From Sulfurisphaera tokodaii str. 7 (lineage in GTDB: Archaea; Thermoproteota; Thermoprotei_A; Sulfolobales; Sulfolobaceae), in the NCBI RefSeq assembly GCF_000011205.1, contig NC_003106.2:310001-374000 (forward strand): a DNA stretch of 64,000 nt, read 5' to 3'. The translations under genes were made by a program, and so were the position numbers. Shown in pieces: positions 1 through 11,732 of this stretch; positions within the stretch are counted from its first letter, which is position 1; every line of letters starts with the position of its first letter. A model generated the notes under the pieces. That model made no database searches. It was not told the DNA's origin and saw only the letters and a program-made list of their open reading frames with translations.

Positions 1-2
1 TA

Positions 3-254
3 GAAGCTACAAAAAAACTAGAACCGCCTGGTATAATAGGGCCCTTTACACTTCAAGCAATGGTTACACCAGAATTAGATTTAGTAGTATTTGATGTTGC
101 CCCTAGAATAGGCGGCGGTACTAATGCTCATATGGGAATAGGCAGTCAATATTCTAAACTTTATTTCGGGAAGCCTATTAGTTTAGGTAGAAGGATAGCA
201 ATTGAGATAAAAGAAGGAATAAAAAACGGAGAATCTAATAAAATTCTTACATGA
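3..254 (+). CDS. purP: PurP, FAICAR synthetase (C-terminal end only)
   Basis: The open frame enters from outside the window and runs 83 codons to TGA at 252-254. The C-terminal block reading [26 protein letters not shown] and HMGIGSQYS is typical of archaeal PurP, the ATP-grasp ligase that uses formate and ATP to make FAICAR from AICAR in purine synthesis. The N-terminal ATP-grasp part is not visible. The ATG at 60 is an internal methionine, because the conserved residues start before it. purA follows about 115 bp downstream in the same direction, consistent with a purine cluster. The family call is sound; the true start lies outside the window. Confidence 0.88.
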   Translation, partial: EATKKLEPPGIIGPFTLQAMVTPELDLVVFDVAPRIGGGTNAHMGIGSQYSKLYFGKPISLGRRIAIEIKEGIKNGESNKILT

Positions 255-369
255 TAATTATAACGTAACTTACACATAAGACTACCTAATTTCTCAGGTA
301 TCTATAATTATAAATCAGTATTAGCTAAGTTTATATATTTTTAAGAGAGATTTATCAAAACGGTGTTTT

Positions 370-1377
370 ATGCTAAACATCCTTGTAGGAGGATTTTTTG
401 GCGATGAAGGTAAGGGAAAAGTTGCAGCATACCTTTCATTAAAAGATTCCCCATCTCTTTCTGTAAGAACTGGATCAATTAACGCTGGGCATACTGTAAC
501 ATATATGGGAAAACAATGGAAATTAAGAATTATTCCCTCAGCTTTTGTAAATAGAACCACATATTTAGCATTAGCTCCAGGGGCTTTAACTTCAATTGAA
601 GTATTAATAAATGAGGCAAGAGAGACTAACTCATTAGATCGATTGTATATAGATCCACATGTTGGTATTATAACTGAGAAGGAAATCGAGGAAGAGAGAA
701 ATGATGAATACTTAATGAAGAGAGTAGGAAGTACAGGACAAGGAGTAGGATATGCTGAAGCAAAAAGAATTCTAAGAAAATTAAAACTAGCTAAAGATTA
801 TGATATATTATCTAAATTTTTGATCAATGTTCCAAATTTAGTTATAGAGAAATTAGAAAAGAATGAGACAGTTTTAATTGAAGGCACACAAGGTTACTAC
901 TTAAGCTTATACCACGGAGAATATCCTTATGTAACAAGTAGAAATACTTCTTCATCAGGTGTTTTAAGCGAAGTAGGTATAGGACCAAAATACGTAGATC
1001 ATGTAATAGTCGTATTCAAATCCTATGTGACAAGAGTAGGTGAGGGACCTTTAGAAGGAGAATTAGATTGGGAAGAAGCTCAAAGGCTAGGGATTGCTGA
1101 AATAGCCACAGTTACTGGAAGAAAAAGAAGAAGTGCTCCATTTAATATTAAGCTTGCAAAAGAAGCAATAAGAGCTAACTCAGCTACTCAAATTGCTATA
1201 ACTAAATTAGATGCATTATTTAAAGATGCTAAAGGAGTAAAAGAATATTCAAAACTTCCTCAAGAAGCTAAGAAATGGATAGAAGATATAGAGGAACAGT
1301 TAAAAGTACCAATCACACTAATTGGAACTGGAGAAGACACACTGGATATGATAGACTTGAGAAAAGAAAAGCTATGA
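370..1377 (+). CDS. purA: Adenylosuccinate synthetase
   Basis: PurA joins IMP and aspartate using GTP to give adenylosuccinate, the first committed step to AMP. The 335-residue product has the N-terminal phosphate-binding loop GDEGKGK (residues 11-17) and NAGHTV (38-43), whose His41 is the expected catalytic partner of Asp12, plus VTGRKRR toward the C-terminus. It is about 100 residues shorter than bacterial PurA, which is normal for archaea. A TATA-like AT-rich stretch near 329-342 precedes the ATG. The flavoprotein gene starts 10 bp after the stop, so the two are probably co-transcribed. Confidence 0.95.
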   Translation: MLNILVGGFFGDEGKGKVAAYLSLKDSPSLSVRTGSINAGHTVTYMGKQWKLRIIPSAFVNRTTYLALAPGALTSIEVLINEARETNSLDRLYIDPHVGIITEKEIEEERNDEYLMKRVGSTGQGVGYAEAKRILRKLKLAKDYDILSKFLINVPNLVIEKLEKNETVLIEGTQGYYLSLYHGEYPYVTSRNTSSSGVLSEVGIGPKYVDHVIVVFKSYVTRVGEGPLEGELDWEEAQRLGIAEIATVTGRKRRSAPFNIKLAKEAIRANSATQIAITKLDALFKDAKGVKEYSKLPQEAKKWIEDIEEQLKVPITLIGTGEDTLDMIDLRKEKL

Positions 1378-1387
1378 GGTGAAATAG

Positions 1388-2788
1388 ATGTTCTTTGACA
1401 CTATAATAATTGGTGCCGGACCTGCTGGATTATTTGCGGCTTATGAATTAGCAAATCTAAATAAGAATGATGTGAAAATTCTTCTGATAGATAAAGGAAC
1501 AAGACCACTGAAACGTGTGTGCCCATTATTAAGTCCAAAAGAGAAATGTACCTTTTGTAATCCATGTCATATCACATACGGTATAGGTGGTGCTGGGACG
1601 TACAGTAGTGGCATAATAAATCTTAGGCCAGATATTGGTGGAGAGCTTCATGAAATTATGAGAAGTTGGGATAAAGCACAAGAGTTAATTGATTATGTAG
1701 ATCAAATACTTGTTAAATTTGGAGCACCTAAAGATAGATATTTTGAACCCAACATGGAAAAAGTAAAGGAAATCCAAAGAAGGGCTGCTAAAGTTGGCGC
1801 AGAATTTATACCAATAAGACAACGTCATATAGGAACTGATAAGACGCCTATCGTTATTGAGAATATATTAAAATATATTGAGAGCAAAAATGTGCAAGTT
1901 GCTGAACTTACTGAAGCTCTAGAAATAGAAAAGAAAGGCTCTGAATTCATTATAAAAACAGATAAGCTAGGTGAAATAGAAACTAAAACTTTATTAGTTG
2001 CCCCAGGGAGGGCTGGGGCAAAATGGTTCCTAGAGCAAGCTAAGAAATTAGGAGTTGACATGGTTCCTGGACCTCTTGATATAGGAGTCAGAGTAGAAAC
2101 AGAAGCCTTTGTGATGGAAGATTTAACTAATGCTGTATGGGATCCTAAGGTTGTTATGTATACAAGGAAGTATGATGATAAAGTAAGAACTTTCTGTGTT
2201 AATCCAGGAGGATTTGTAATGAAAGAAGTTTATGATGACGGGACCATTGGAGTTAACGGACAAACTTTTGCAGATAGAAAAAGTAAAAACATAAACTTTG
2301 CGTTCTTAACTACTATTAAACTCTCAGATCCATTGGAAGATACCATAGAATATGGTAAAAGTATTGCTAGATTGATGACCAGATTAGGAGGAGAAAAACC
2401 AATAATTCAACGTTTAATTGATTTTGAAAAAGGAAGAAGAAGTACATGGGATAGAATTAACAGATCTACTGTTAAACCTACCTTAAGGGATGTAACACCA
2501 GGAGATATAAGCATGGGATTACCATATAGAGTAGTCAGCAATATAATTGAAGGGTTAGAAAGATTAGATAATCTAGCTCCAGGGATTTACTCGTCTAATA
2601 CATTGTTATATGCACCTGAAATAAAATATTATAGCATGAAAGCAGTAGTGGATAGTAATATGGAGACCGTAGTTGATAATTTATTTGTAGCCGGAGATGG
2701 TGTTGGATTATCTAGAGGTATAAATGTAGCTGCAGCAACTGGAATATTAGCTGCAAGAGGAATTGCAATTAAATTAGGTCTTTTATAA
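1388..2788 (+). CDS. FAD-dependent dehydrogenase of the COG2509 type
   Basis: The 466-residue protein opens with a Rossmann FAD motif GAGPAG (residues 9-14) and ends with the second FAD contact [17 protein letters not shown]. Between them, Cys45, Cys54, Cys57 and Cys60 form a CxxCxxC-containing cluster followed by [11 protein letters not shown], a pattern seen in uncharacterised NAD(P)/FAD oxidoreductases related to the geranylgeranyl reductase and FixC-like families. The substrate is unknown. A GAGGTGA-like ribosome site overlaps the end of purA just before the ATG, so the gene is probably translated from the purA transcript. The family call is firm and the specific function is open. Confidence 0.8.
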   Translation: MFFDTIIIGAGPAGLFAAYELANLNKNDVKILLIDKGTRPLKRVCPLLSPKEKCTFCNPCHITYGIGGAGTYSSGIINLRPDIGGELHEIMRSWDKAQELIDYVDQILVKFGAPKDRYFEPNMEKVKEIQRRAAKVGAEFIPIRQRHIGTDKTPIVIENILKYIESKNVQVAELTEALEIEKKGSEFIIKTDKLGEIETKTLLVAPGRAGAKWFLEQAKKLGVDMVPGPLDIGVRVETEAFVMEDLTNAVWDPKVVMYTRKYDDKVRTFCVNPGGFVMKEVYDDGTIGVNGQTFADRKSKNINFAFLTTIKLSDPLEDTIEYGKSIARLMTRLGGEKPIIQRLIDFEKGRRSTWDRINRSTVKPTLRDVTPGDISMGLPYRVVSNIIEGLERLDNLAPGIYSSNTLLYAPEIKYYSMKAVVDSNMETVVDNLFVAGDGVGLSRGINVAAATGILAARGIAIKLGLL

Positions 2789-2826
2789 ATAGTACTTTTT
2801 TAGCTTTTAGTATAATTATTTATCAT

Positions 2827-3792
2827 ATGGAGCTATCAGAAATCGATAAGAAGCTTATAATGGAGCTTGAATATCATTTTCCCTTTAATGAGAAACCTTT
2901 TAGTGAAATCTCAGAAAGGCTTGGAATTTCTGAAGAAGAGATTATAAAGAAAACTAAGGAATTACTGAGTAATGAGATTATAAAAAGAGTAGGGATGTAT
3001 GTAAACTTTAGAGCTAAAGGAATGGAAGGGGCTCTAATAGCTGCTGAGATACCAATAGAAAATTTGGAAAAATATAGAAAAATTACATTAGCTATAAAAG
3101 AACTTACTCATAATTATATTAGAAACCATCCAAAATATAATGTTTGGTTTGTATTAAAAGCTGAAAGCAAAGATAAATTGAAAGAAAATGTGAAAAAGAT
3201 TTTAGAAGAAAGTAATGGTAGAGATTATGTGATTCTGTTCTCTAAAAAAACTCTTAAACTTAGCGTAAAATATGATATAATAAGAGGTGTTTCATATAGC
3301 GAACCAGAAGAAATTCACGAAAAAATACCTACAGCTGAAGAATTAGGTATTCCGAAAGAGTTATTGAAAGACCTTTCACTTCCATTACAGATTACTTCAA
3401 GACCGTTCAGAAATATAGCCGAAAAATATAATATGAAAGAGAGTGAATTAGTAGAACTAATAAAAGAACTTAAAGAAAAAGGAGTTATTAAAGATTATGG
3501 AGCAACAGTAAATGGCGATAAAGTAGGAATTAAAGAGAATGCCATGATGCTAGTTAATTCAGATGATATAGAATCCTCTTGTTACAACTTAGCTAAAAAT
3601 CTAAAGGAAGCTACACATGTTGTATTAAGAGAATCGGATAAAAAATGGGACTATTTATGCTATGCTATGATCCATGGAGCAAATAAAAAAATAATATTTG
3701 AAGTTGCAAAAAAAGGAGTCGAAATTACTAAAGCCAAGAGTTATATGCTACTATTTAGCTTAGATAATTTGAAACCTGGTATTGTAATTTAG
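2827..3792 (+). CDS. Siroheme decarboxylase-like protein, fused AhbA/AhbB (two Lrp/AsnC-type halves)
   Basis: The 321-residue protein is two tandem copies of an AsnC-like unit: a helix-turn-helix at about residues 1-60 with a ligand domain to about 165, then a second helix-turn-helix from about 180 and a second ligand domain. The second half has [18 protein letters not shown] and [11 protein letters not shown], resembling the W-x-Y-N-x-x-x-MIH signature of NirD/NirL/AhbA/AhbB proteins, which decarboxylate siroheme in the alternative heme and heme d1 pathways. AhbA and AhbB are often separate genes, so a fused form is plausible here. A plain transcription regulator is the alternative. The 3-prime end overlaps convergent pheA by 38 bp. 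Confidence 0.6.
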   Translation: MELSEIDKKLIMELEYHFPFNEKPFSEISERLGISEEEIIKKTKELLSNEIIKRVGMYVNFRAKGMEGALIAAEIPIENLEKYRKITLAIKELTHNYIRNHPKYNVWFVLKAESKDKLKENVKKILEESNGRDYVILFSKKTLKLSVKYDIIRGVSYSEPEEIHEKIPTAEELGIPKELLKDLSLPLQITSRPFRNIAEKYNMKESELVELIKELKEKGVIKDYGATVNGDKVGIKENAMMLVNSDDIESSCYNLAKNLKEATHVVLRESDKKWDYLCYAMIHGANKKIIFEVAKKGVEITKAKSYMLLFSLDNLKPGIVI

Positions 3793-4564
3793 TAAAACTA
3801 CCTTTTATTTTTAACATAGATGTTATATTTCTAATTTCTTCTAATGTTGCTTTTACTTTATTGTCTTTTATATTTCCTTCAAATTCCAGGTAAAAGTAAT
3901 ATTGCCATGGTATACTTTTTAATGGTCTTGAGTAGATCATTGTCAAATTAATGTTATTGTTATAAAATTTCTCTAAGACCTTATATAATGCACCAGGTTT
4001 ATGAGGTACAGTAAACATTACCATAGTTTTATCTCCGTCTTCTATAAGTTTTTTGGATATAACAATAAATCTAGTTATATTGATACTATCATTTATATCT
4101 CTTAAAATAATTTTTAAATTATATAAATTAGCTGCATACTCTGAACATATTGCAGCAGAATATTTTTGTTTAGATGCATATAAAGCTGCAGTAGATGTAC
4201 TTTCTACTGGAACAAAATTAGTAAAATTGTATTTGCTAAGTGTTTCTTTTGCCTCATTTATAGCATGAGAATGAGAATAGATAACTTCTATATCGTTTAA
4301 ACTATTAACGGAAGGATTTACTGCAAGAACTAATTTTATCTCTTTTTCTATCTCATAATTCACATAAATCTCTTCATTTTTAAATAAATTATCTAATGTT
4401 TCATGAACAGGTCCTTCTATGCTATTTTCTATAGGTACTATCCCTATAGAATTATCTGTTATGCTATTAAATACTTCTGTAATAGTTCTTTTTGGTATTT
4501 TATCTCCTTCAAAAATTTCAGCAACCTCATTAGTGAAACTTCCTTTGGGACCTAAATAGTAAAT
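3755..4564 (-). CDS. pheA: Prephenate dehydratase, non-canonical start
   Basis: PheA converts prephenate to phenylpyruvate for phenylalanine synthesis. The N-terminal catalytic part reads [15 protein letters not shown] and [13 protein letters not shown]; the middle has [10 protein letters not shown] and TRFIVISK with the catalytic TRF; a C-terminal ACT domain ([11 protein letters not shown]) gives phenylalanine feedback. The frame is open back to 4582 but contains no ATG, GTG or TTG before the conserved start: after a TAA the codons are ATT ATT GAT CCA AAT GGA ATT TAC TAT. The first GTG, at 4363, would delete the active site. I place the start at the third ATT (4564); ATT at 4579 or 4582 is possible. 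ilvA ends 23 nt upstream. Confidence 0.82.
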   Translation of the reverse strand: MYYLGPKGSFTNEVAEIFEGDKIPKRTITEVFNSITDNSIGIVPIENSIEGPVHETLDNLFKNEEIYVNYEIEKEIKLVLAVNPSVNSLNDIEVIYSHSHAINEAKETLSKYNFTNFVPVESTSTAALYASKQKYSAAICSEYAANLYNLKIILRDINDSINITRFIVISKKLIEDGDKTMVMFTVPHKPGALYKVLEKFYNNNINLTMIYSRPLKSIPWQYYFYLEFEGNIKDNKVKATLEEIRNITSMLKIKGSFTKLQYQVSNYLS

Positions 4565-4595
4565 TCCATTTGGATCAATAATTTAACTTTTTTCC

Positions 4596-4605
4596 TATAT
4601 ATAAA
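4596..4605 (-). promoter_or_regulatory. Putative TATA box for pheA
   Basis: On the minus strand TTTATATATA lies directly after the ilvA stop codon. Its centre is about 36 nt upstream of the ATT chosen as the pheA start and about 21 nt upstream of the ATT at 4579. Archaeal TATA boxes are centred about 26 nt before the transcript start, so the message would have a very short or absent leader. No GGTGA-type ribosome site precedes the gene. Confidence 0.45.
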
Positions 4606-5820
4606 CTATTCTACTAATTTAGCCTCAATACCATCTAAAGCTAAGTTGTACATGAAATCTGAAAGAGCATCACCACTAGGTACTTCAAACATTACATAAA
4701 TTTTAGTATAACCAGGTTTAACATCACTGCTTGTTCTATCATGAACTACATCGATAACGTTCCCTCTTATTTGTGCTACTCTACTTAATACTTTATTAAG
4801 ATATCCAGGTTTATCTGGTACTATTACCTTCACTTTGACTATTCGTTTATTCTTGAAAAGCATCTTATCTATAATTCTGGATAACATTGAAAGATCTATA
4901 TTGCCCCCACTTAGAACCGGAATAGCTTTATGATTATAAGCAACTTTAATCTTTCCAGATAAAAGTGCTGCTAATGAAGCAGCAGCTGCTCCTTCTACTA
5001 ATGTTTTATTTCTTTCTAATAAATATACTATAGCATTTGCTATTTCTTCATCATCAACAAGAACAATATCATCCACTAATTCATCTATTATGCTAAACGT
5101 TATTTCAGAGGGAGATTTTACTAGAATTCCATCTGCTATCGAAAAAGAGGGCTCAATCTCTACTAGCCTATGAAGATCTTTTGAGACCTTTAATGAAGGA
5201 GAAGCTGAAGATTGTACACCTATTATTTTGGTTTTTGGATTTTTTGCTTTTAATGCTATAGATATTCCTGATATTAGTCCTCCCCCTCCTATAGGAACAA
5301 CAACAATATCTGGATTATATGGCAAAAGTTCTAGTCCTAATGTACCTTGACCCAAAATTACATCAAGATCTCCGTAAGGATGAACAAGAATACTTCCTTC
5401 TTCTCTTATAATCTCCTCAGCTTTTTTCATACTCTCATGAAGAAATTTCCCATACAAAATAACTTGAGCACCGTATGACTTTGTAGCTTGATATTTTGAG
5501 ATTGGAGCAGTTTCTGGCATTACTATAGTTGCTTTAATTCCTAAAACTTTTGCAGCATATGCAACACCTTGAGCATGATTACCCGCGGAAACCGCTATAA
5601 CACCTTTTTTCCTTTCTTCTTCGGCTAGGCTTGTCAATTTTGAAAAAGCTCCTCTTACCTTAAAAGAACCTGTTTTCTGCAAATTTTCAAGCTTTAAATA
5701 TATTTGAGCTCCAATCATATCAGAAAAGGTTTTTGAGTAATCAATAGGCGTCTCATGAATATATTGTTTAATTCTATCTTGAATTTTTACTATTTCATCA
5801 AAATATTTTGTATAAGACAT
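4606..5820 (-). CDS. ilvA: Threonine ammonia-lyase (threonine dehydratase) with C-terminal ACT domain
   Basis: This PLP enzyme deaminates threonine to 2-oxobutyrate, the entry to isoleucine. GSFKVRGA carries the PLP lysine at residue 54, [10 protein letters not shown] binds substrate and the glycine-rich phosphate loop reads IGGGGLISG. From about residue 325 ([17 protein letters not shown]) there is an ACT domain of the type found in the shorter regulated form. At 404 residues it matches the TdcB/IlvA-short class. Its ATG overlaps the D box of a probable C/D guide RNA at 5820-5869, and pheA follows after 23 nt, so amino-acid genes cluster here on the minus strand. Confidence 0.92.
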   Translation of the reverse strand: MSYTKYFDEIVKIQDRIKQYIHETPIDYSKTFSDMIGAQIYLKLENLQKTGSFKVRGAFSKLTSLAEEERKKGVIAVSAGNHAQGVAYAAKVLGIKATIVMPETAPISKYQATKSYGAQVILYGKFLHESMKKAEEIIREEGSILVHPYGDLDVILGQGTLGLELLPYNPDIVVVPIGGGGLISGISIALKAKNPKTKIIGVQSSASPSLKVSKDLHRLVEIEPSFSIADGILVKSPSEITFSIIDELVDDIVLVDDEEIANAIVYLLERNKTLVEGAAAASLAALLSGKIKVAYNHKAIPVLSGGNIDLSMLSRIIDKMLFKNKRIVKVKVIVPDKPGYLNKVLSRVAQIRGNVIDVVHDRTSSDVKPGYTKIYVMFEVPSGDALSDFMYNLALDGIEAKLVE

Positions 5821-5869
5821 CAGGAAAACCCTGCAGTCATCACTTTTCAGAGATCGAGGGCTTCCTCAT
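5820..5869 (-). ncRNA. Probable C/D-box guide RNA across the HIT-ilvA junction
   Basis: Read on the minus strand, the 50 nt contain box C ATGAGGA (5869-5863, one change from ATGATGA), a 12-nt guide, box D-prime CTGA (5850-5847), a 3-nt spacer, box C-prime GTGATGA (5843-5837), a 13-nt guide and box D CTGA (5823-5820). These spacings fit archaeal double-guide 2-O-methylation RNAs. Box D-prime contains the HIT-gene stop codon and box D shares its last base with the ilvA ATG. The guides, AGCCCTCGATCT and CTGCAGGGTTTTC, would direct methylation five bases upstream of each D box in complementary rRNA or tRNA. Targets cannot be checked here. Confidence 0.6.
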
Positions 5870-6362
5870 TAATTATCTTTTCTATTTCTGGCTTTAATTT
5901 ATTATAGGTATCTTCTAAAATCTCTGGAAGAACTTTAACACCGCCTATAACTGGCATGAAATTAGCATCGCCGTTCCACCTAGGCACTAAATGGATATGA
6001 ACATGTTGATCAATTCCCGCTCCAGCAACTCTGCCAATATTTATTCCTATATTAAAGCCATCTGGTGAATAGACTTTCCTAATTGCTTTCATACTTACTT
6101 TGAGAAAATACATCATTTCTAGTATTTCTTTTTCTTCTAATCCTTCTATTGAACTGACATGTTTATAAGGAACAATCATTAAATGTCCAGGGTTATAAGG
6201 AAACGCATTCAGTATAATAAATGAGAATTTACCCCTATAAACGATCCAGTTATTTTTATCTTCCTTTTTTTCGATTACATCACAAAATAAACACGAGGAG
6301 GACTTATTTTTTGAAGCTTCAGAGACATATTTTGACCTCCAAGGAGCCCAGAGAATATCCAT
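5847..6362 (-). CDS. HIT-family nucleotide hydrolase or transferase
   Basis: The 171-residue protein has the histidine triad HVHIH at residues 120-124 ([11 protein letters not shown]), the family catalytic centre that attacks nucleotide alpha-phosphates. An N-terminal WAPWRSKYV and a CLFCD pair (Cys24, Cys27) with His68 suggest the zinc-containing Ap4A-hydrolase or phosphorylase-like branch common in archaea and actinobacteria. The substrate is probably a dinucleoside polyphosphate or AMP conjugate. It lies 31 bp after radA on the same strand, likely in the radA transcript. Its stop codon is embedded in the C/D-box RNA candidate. Confidence 0.88.
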   Translation of the reverse strand: MDILWAPWRSKYVSEASKNKSSSCLFCDVIEKKEDKNNWIVYRGKFSFIILNAFPYNPGHLMIVPYKHVSSIEGLEEKEILEMMYFLKVSMKAIRKVYSPDGFNIGINIGRVAGAGIDQHVHIHLVPRWNGDANFMPVIGGVKVLPEILEDTYNKLKPEIEKIINEEALDL

Positions 6363-6393
6363 AAGTGAAATAAATTAAGAGATGGATTAAAAA

Positions 6394-7371
6394 TTACTCT
6401 TCAGCGTCTCTTACTCCCTCTTCCGTAATCGCAAATACTACTTCTCCTTCTGGCAAATGAGGAGCATCAACTATTCTAGCTATTCTTTTATTGCCTCTAC
6501 TTTTCTTAAGCTGAACTCTTATACCTGGAACATGATATAGAGTATGACCACCTACAGCCACTGTAGGATCACCATAAAACATATCTGGCCTCGCCATAAC
6601 TTGATTTGTTATTATAACCGCAAGGTCATACATTTCCGCTAATCTTACTAATTGATGTAAGTGTTTGTTTAATTTTTGCTGTCTCACAGCTAAATTTTCT
6701 CTCCCAGGGAATTCAGCCCTAAAGTGTGAAGTTACAGAATCTACAATTACTAGTTTAATTGCTGGATCTTTGCTAATGAGTTCTTGAAGATCATCAACTA
6801 TTGCCATTTGATGATCACTGTTAATCGCTCTCATATAATATATATTATTCATTGCACTATCTGGTTCTAACCCTATAGCCTTTGACATAGCTTCTATTCT
6901 TTCCCATCTAAAAGTACCCTCAGTATCTATATAAACAGCTTTACCTCCTAATCCGCCTTTTTCTAACGGTAATTGAACATTAACACTTAACTGATGGCAT
7001 AATTGAGTTTTACCAGAGCCAAACTCTCCGAAGAGTTCAGTCATTGTTCTTGTCTCTATTCCTCCGCCTAAAAGTCCGTCTAAAGCTTGACTACCAGTAG
7101 TTATTTTCTTAGTATTTATCCTCTCCTTCTTTACTTCCAAGGCTGTTTTAAATCTTATATCTAAAGCCTCTCTCGCCTCTTTAATTATTCTTTGGGCTGT
7201 AGTTAGTGGTATTCCTGCAGCTACACTCAAATCTTGAGGAGAAGCTACAGCAACTGCTTCTAATGACGAATACCCAGCTTCAATAAGTTTGTTAAGAATA
7301 CTCTGTCCTACTCCAGGAAGATCTGAGAGACTTTTTACTTTCTTCCCATCAGAAGACATATCATTCACCAA
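6394..7371 (-). CDS. radA: RadA recombinase
   Basis: Archaeal RecA/Rad51 homologue that forms filaments on single-stranded DNA and performs strand exchange. It has N-terminal helix-hairpin-helix [12 protein letters not shown] (about 18-29), the polymerisation motif RFKTA (73-77), Walker A GEFGSGKT (115-122), Walker B LVIVDSV near 207 and the L2/ATP-cap region [10 protein letters not shown]. The sequence is close to the well-studied Sulfolobus RadA throughout. The long frame starts with TTG followed at once by GTG; either gives a 324-325 residue protein, and the internal ATG four codons later is also possible. It is preceded by the PUA-like and NSUN genes on the same strand. Confidence 0.97.
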   Translation of the reverse strand: MVNDMSSDGKKVKSLSDLPGVGQSILNKLIEAGYSSLEAVAVASPQDLSVAAGIPLTTAQRIIKEAREALDIRFKTALEVKKERINTKKITTGSQALDGLLGGGIETRTMTELFGEFGSGKTQLCHQLSVNVQLPLEKGGLGGKAVYIDTEGTFRWERIEAMSKAIGLEPDSAMNNIYYMRAINSDHQMAIVDDLQELISKDPAIKLVIVDSVTSHFRAEFPGRENLAVRQQKLNKHLHQLVRLAEMYDLAVIITNQVMARPDMFYGDPTVAVGGHTLYHVPGIRVQLKKSRGNKRIARIVDAPHLPEGEVVFAITEEGVRDAEE

Positions 7372-7411
7372 TTTCTAAATGTTACTCTTCTTATTTACTC
7401 CTAATAAACTT

Positions 7412-7936
7412 TTATCCTCCCTTTCTTAAATACCAACCTATATCTAATTCTGGTATTATCTTAACTGAATTCTTCTCTCTTTTAATCTTAACATATGCTA
7501 TAAAAAATCCATCGTCATTTAGTGCTAAGTATCTGCCTTCATTTATTTCACTATTTATTGTAACTGACTTCCCATATGTAAGAATCTCACTTATTTTATT
7601 ATTTATAAAAATTTTATTTTTACATATATTAATTAAATATTTAGATAAAGGTAATAAAGGCCTTATTTTCCTATTCTTTGTAATAAGCAGTATAGGTTCT
7701 CCTAAAGCATATGGATTCAATCTAATTTTGGCTAAATTTTCTAAAAGTTGATTTAATCTCTTTGATTTATCCATAATTTCTATCATTGAATAATATGCCC
7801 TAAATAAAAATATTTCTTTATTTATAAGAAAATCATAATTTTCTATACAATTATACATTTTTATTATCCTATTAATATATTTTATTGCTTCATCTATGGA
7901 AATTATTTCTACGATTACTCCTTTATTATTTTGCAA
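7412..7936 (-). CDS. Uncharacterised protein with a PUA-like C-terminal segment
   Basis: The 174-residue product is not one I recognise by name. The C-terminal part ([18 protein letters not shown] followed by [14 protein letters not shown]) has the strand pattern of PUA or pre-PUA RNA-binding modules that end Nip7-like and RNA-modifying enzymes. The N-terminal half is helical and basic. The gene overlaps the upstream NSUN RNA methylase by 22 bp on the same strand, so the two are translationally linked and may act on the same RNA, with this protein as a targeting partner. That role is inference from position. Confidence 0.5.
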   Translation of the reverse strand: MQNNKGVIVEIISIDEAIKYINRIIKMYNCIENYDFLINKEIFLFRAYYSMIEIMDKSKRLNQLLENLAKIRLNPYALGEPILLITKNRKIRPLLPLSKYLINICKNKIFINNKISEILTYGKSVTINSEINEGRYLALNDDGFFIAYVKIKREKNSVKIIPELDIGWYLRKGG

Positions 7937-8922
7937 ACAAAGAATCCCTCCGTACCACTTTTATGAGGATAAAACCTTATGCAATTTCTTAAACTTTCGT
8001 CAAATTTAATCCCATTAAATTCAGTAATTCCGCTAGTAGCAGGGTAACCATAAATTTTATCTGTTTTTGCCCCATAATTTTCTATTATATAATTTACAAC
8101 AGCTTCGTTCTCCTCTGGGGCTATACTACAGCTAGAATACACTAATATGCCTCCTGGTTCTAGTATATTATAAGCAATATCTATAAGTTCTAGTTGATTT
8201 TGAAAAAATATTTTTAAATCCTCTATAGTAGTTTTAGTTTTTCTTGAAGGATCTTCTGGTATAAGACCTTCACCACTGCACGGAACATCTAACAGAATTT
8301 TATTAAATGGTATATTTAATTTACGCAATATTCTTGCGTCTGCCCTAAGTAAAACAACATTTTTAATTTTCATTCTATTTACATTTGAGTAAAGAGATTT
8401 AATTCTTTCCCTAGATTTTTCTACGGCAACTATTAATCCTTTATTTTTCATTAATTGTGCTAGTTGTGTAGTTTTGCTCCCCGGTGCAGCAGCCATATCA
8501 AGGACAAGATCATTTTCATTTGGATCTAATACGTATGGAGGAACCATCGATGCTAGTCCTTGAATATAATAGTAGCCAGATAAATATTCTATTGTCGCAC
8601 CTAAACTAGGCTTAGATGGATACTGTTTTACTATATATCCATGTTTTAACCATGAAACTTTTTCTAGTTTAAATCCTTTATTTTCCATTATTTTTTCTAG
8701 TTTATTGCATTCTATTAGAAGATCATTACATCTTACACTTTTCTTTAAAGGAAAGGAACAACTATATAAAAAATCTTCTGTTTCTTCTTCTCCCATAATT
8801 TTTATATATCGTTCTACCATATAAGATAGAAATTTATATTTCGACGCGAGGGAAATAGCCTTTAAACTAGGAGAGATTGTAAATAAATTATTATACTTTT
8901 TAACATAATTTTCAATTGTCAT
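7915..8922 (-). CDS. NOL1/NOP2/Sun (NSUN)-family RNA m5C methyltransferase
   Basis: SAM-dependent enzyme making 5-methylcytosine in tRNA or rRNA. It has [14 protein letters not shown] (SAM site), [11 protein letters not shown] (motif II), DVPCSGEG with one catalytic Cys and [12 protein letters not shown] with the other, then a C-terminal [10 protein letters not shown] strand. The open frame extends to 9012 but its first 30 residues are hydrophobic and overlap the divergent CYTH gene, so I choose [12 protein letters not shown] at 8922 (335 residues). The ATG at 8928 is an alternative. Divergent start sites of this gene and the next lie within a few bases, implying short or leaderless messages on both strands. 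Confidence 0.88.
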   Translation of the reverse strand: MTIENYVKKYNNLFTISPSLKAISLASKYKFLSYMVERYIKIMGEEETEDFLYSCSFPLKKSVRCNDLLIECNKLEKIMENKGFKLEKVSWLKHGYIVKQYPSKPSLGATIEYLSGYYYIQGLASMVPPYVLDPNENDLVLDMAAAPGSKTTQLAQLMKNKGLIVAVEKSRERIKSLYSNVNRMKIKNVVLLRADARILRKLNIPFNKILLDVPCSGEGLIPEDPSRKTKTTIEDLKIFFQNQLELIDIAYNILEPGGILVYSSCSIAPEENEAVVNYIIENYGAKTDKIYGYPATSGITEFNGIKFDESLRNCIRFYPHKSGTEGFFVCKIIKE

Positions 8923-8926
8923 AACC

Positions 8927-9484
8927 ATGAAACATATTGAGAGAGAAATAAAAATAAAATTAATCTCTCCAAACATTGAAGAATTGGAAAAAATATTAAA
9001 TATTAAGTACAAACTATTTAATGAAGAACATCAAATAGATATATATTATAATAGTCCAGTAAGAGATTTTAGAAAAACTGACGAAGCTTTACGTCTTAGA
9101 TTAGTTAATAATGAAGTAGAATTAACATATAAAGGACCTAAACTCTCATCTGAGTCAAAATCAAGAGAAGAGATAACTGTTAAGATAGATAACCTAGATT
9201 CTATGGATTTAATTCTACAGAGACTAGGGTTCATTAAAGTTTTAAAAATAGAAAAAATAAGAAAAAATTATAAGATTAATAATTTTACTGTATCTCTAGA
9301 TAGAGTATTTGACTTAGGAGATTTCGTTGAGATAGAAGGAATAGACATCACTGATGAGGAACTAATTAATTTCGTAAATAACTTTTTAAAAGAGTATAAT
9401 ATTGAGGGAGAAAAAACACTTAAGTCCTACCTTGAATTATTAGTTGATAAACTTGAGAAAGAGTCAAATAGCAATACTTACTGA
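8927..9484 (+). CDS. CYTH-domain phosphatase or cyclase (CyaB-like)
   Basis: The 185-residue protein starts with the ExExK signature EREIK (residues 5-9) that defines CYTH enzymes (class IV adenylate cyclase, thiamine triphosphatase, inorganic triphosphatase). Alternating charged strands that would line the triphosphate tunnel follow, such as [37 protein letters not shown] and FVEIEG. In Sulfolobus the likely activity is triphosphate hydrolysis, but substrate cannot be read from sequence. A TATA-like ATTATACTTTT lies about 35 nt upstream. The end overlaps the next gene by 41 bp, so expression is coupled. Confidence 0.85.
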   Translation: MKHIEREIKIKLISPNIEELEKILNIKYKLFNEEHQIDIYYNSPVRDFRKTDEALRLRLVNNEVELTYKGPKLSSESKSREEITVKIDNLDSMDLILQRLGFIKVLKIEKIRKNYKINNFTVSLDRVFDLGDFVEIEGIDITDEELINFVNNFLKEYNIEGEKTLKSYLELLVDKLEKESNSNTY

Positions 9485-10234
9485 TTTTGGAATTTCTGAT
9501 AACTATAACGGTGTAATGGAAGGAGTAATAAGGAAAATAAATCCAAACGTAGATATTACATATATAACTCCAAATGCTAAAGAATTTAATATATACGCTG
9601 GAGCCTATTTATTATATACAGCATATCGGTATTTTAAGAAAGGAACTATATTTTTGGTAGTAATAGACCCTGGAGTTGGAACTGAAAGAAAAGCATTACT
9701 AATCAAAACTAAAAATTATTATTTTATAGGTCCAGATAATGGAGTTCTATACCCATCAGTAGAAGAAGATAAAATAGAAAAAGTAATATATATTAATAAT
9801 CCAAAACTGTACCTATCTAAAAATATCTCTAATACATTTCATGGTAGGGATATATTCTCAGTAGCTGCTGCATATCTTTCATTAAATGTGGATATTAATG
9901 TTTTTGGAAGTGAGATTAATAAAAATGAAATAGAAAAATTATCATTTTTATCTAACGAAATGCGTGAAGATAAAAATATAATATATTGTGGCAAGATTCT
10001 CTATATAGATCATTTTGGAAATGTTGCCACTTCAATTAGAATTAAAGCCACTAAAAATTTTAAATACCTTCTCAAGTACAAGGGAAATGAATATGAACTA
10101 TTTGCAGTAAAAACTTTTGGAGAAGGAGAGCAGAATAAATTACTCTTATACAATAATGGATATGGTTTCTTAGAAATAGGAATAAATAAAGGCAATGCCT
10201 CAATAGTTATTAATGCGAAAGAAGGTGAGGATAT

Positions 10235-10753
<519 letters not shown>

Positions 10754-10808
10754 GCCACCAAATGGAAAATATTATATTTTTTAAACTATTATATATAACT
10801 GATAACTA

Positions 10809-11732
10809 ATGATGAAATTAGAAACATATTATAATGTATATCCTTGGCATGCTAATCATTTTGGTAGTTTACATGGCGGAATTTATATGAACTGGTTAAT
10901 AGATACAGCGGGCATGTTAATGTCTGGTATAAGTAGAGGCAACTATTTGCTTGCATCAGTAGATTATATTTATCTTTTTAAACCTGGTAAAGTCGGTGAC
11001 GTAATTAGAATTATAGCAGAACCTTTAGCTAGTTGGGAAAGCTCTGTAGAAATAAAAGTAAAGGCTTGTATAAAGAGGGATAATAAAGAAGAATTAGGAG
11101 CTTTAGGCTTAACTACATATGTAGCTGTAGATGAGAATAATAGACCTAGACCACTACCCATAAAAATTGGAACTAACGAAGAAGCAAATAAAAGGAAAGA
11201 AAAAAGATTAGAAAGAAAGAAAAAAGATGCTGAAGATAATGAAGACCTTTTACCCGGAATGAGCTTTGGAAGAAGTTATATAAGAACTATATATCCAGAA
11301 CATGGTTTTATGAATGGAATATTGTACGCTGGAAAGATGTATACAATGTTAGATGAGGCATTAGCTATAGTAGCTAAATTATACTCTAAAGGTAATGTGT
11401 TTACTGCAAGTGCAGGCTATGCTAATTTTCTCACTCCGGTTAGAATTGGAGACATATTAGAAATTCAGGGGGCAATAGAATATACGGGTAATACTTCTTT
11501 GGATGTTGGAGCAAAAGTATTTGCTATTAATCATTACACTGGTGAAAAAAGACTAGTCACCAGAACAGTATTCTCTTTTGTCGCAATAGATGAAAATGGC
11601 AAACCAAAGCCAATAAACAAGATAACGCCAGCTACAGAAAAAGAAAAGAGAATATTTGATGAAAGATTAAAGGAAAGAGAAGAAAGAATAAAACTATCTA
11701 AAAACATTCAAGAAAGTGAGAGTTGTAGCTAA
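10809..11732 (+). CDS. Double hot-dog acyl-CoA thioesterase
   Basis: The 307-residue protein is two hot-dog domains. The first has [20 protein letters not shown] with the helix-capping GG and the acidic residue typical of acyl-CoA hydrolases; the second (from about residue 150) has [23 protein letters not shown] charged linker rich in Lys and Glu separates them. This architecture matches BACH/BFIT-type cytosolic acyl-CoA thioesterases that release CoA from acyl thioesters. Chain-length preference is unknown. It is flanked by a TATA-like ACTATTATATATAAC at 10785-10799 close to the start, suggesting its own promoter. It meets the DUF99 gene tail to tail with a 4-bp overlap. Confidence 0.85.
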   Translation: MMKLETYYNVYPWHANHFGSLHGGIYMNWLIDTAGMLMSGISRGNYLLASVDYIYLFKPGKVGDVIRIIAEPLASWESSVEIKVKACIKRDNKEELGALGLTTYVAVDENNRPRPLPIKIGTNEEANKRKEKRLERKKKDAEDNEDLLPGMSFGRSYIRTIYPEHGFMNGILYAGKMYTMLDEALAIVAKLYSKGNVFTASAGYANFLTPVRIGDILEIQGAIEYTGNTSLDVGAKVFAINHYTGEKRLVTRTVFSFVAIDENGKPKPINKITPATEKEKRIFDERLKEREERIKLSKNIQESESCS

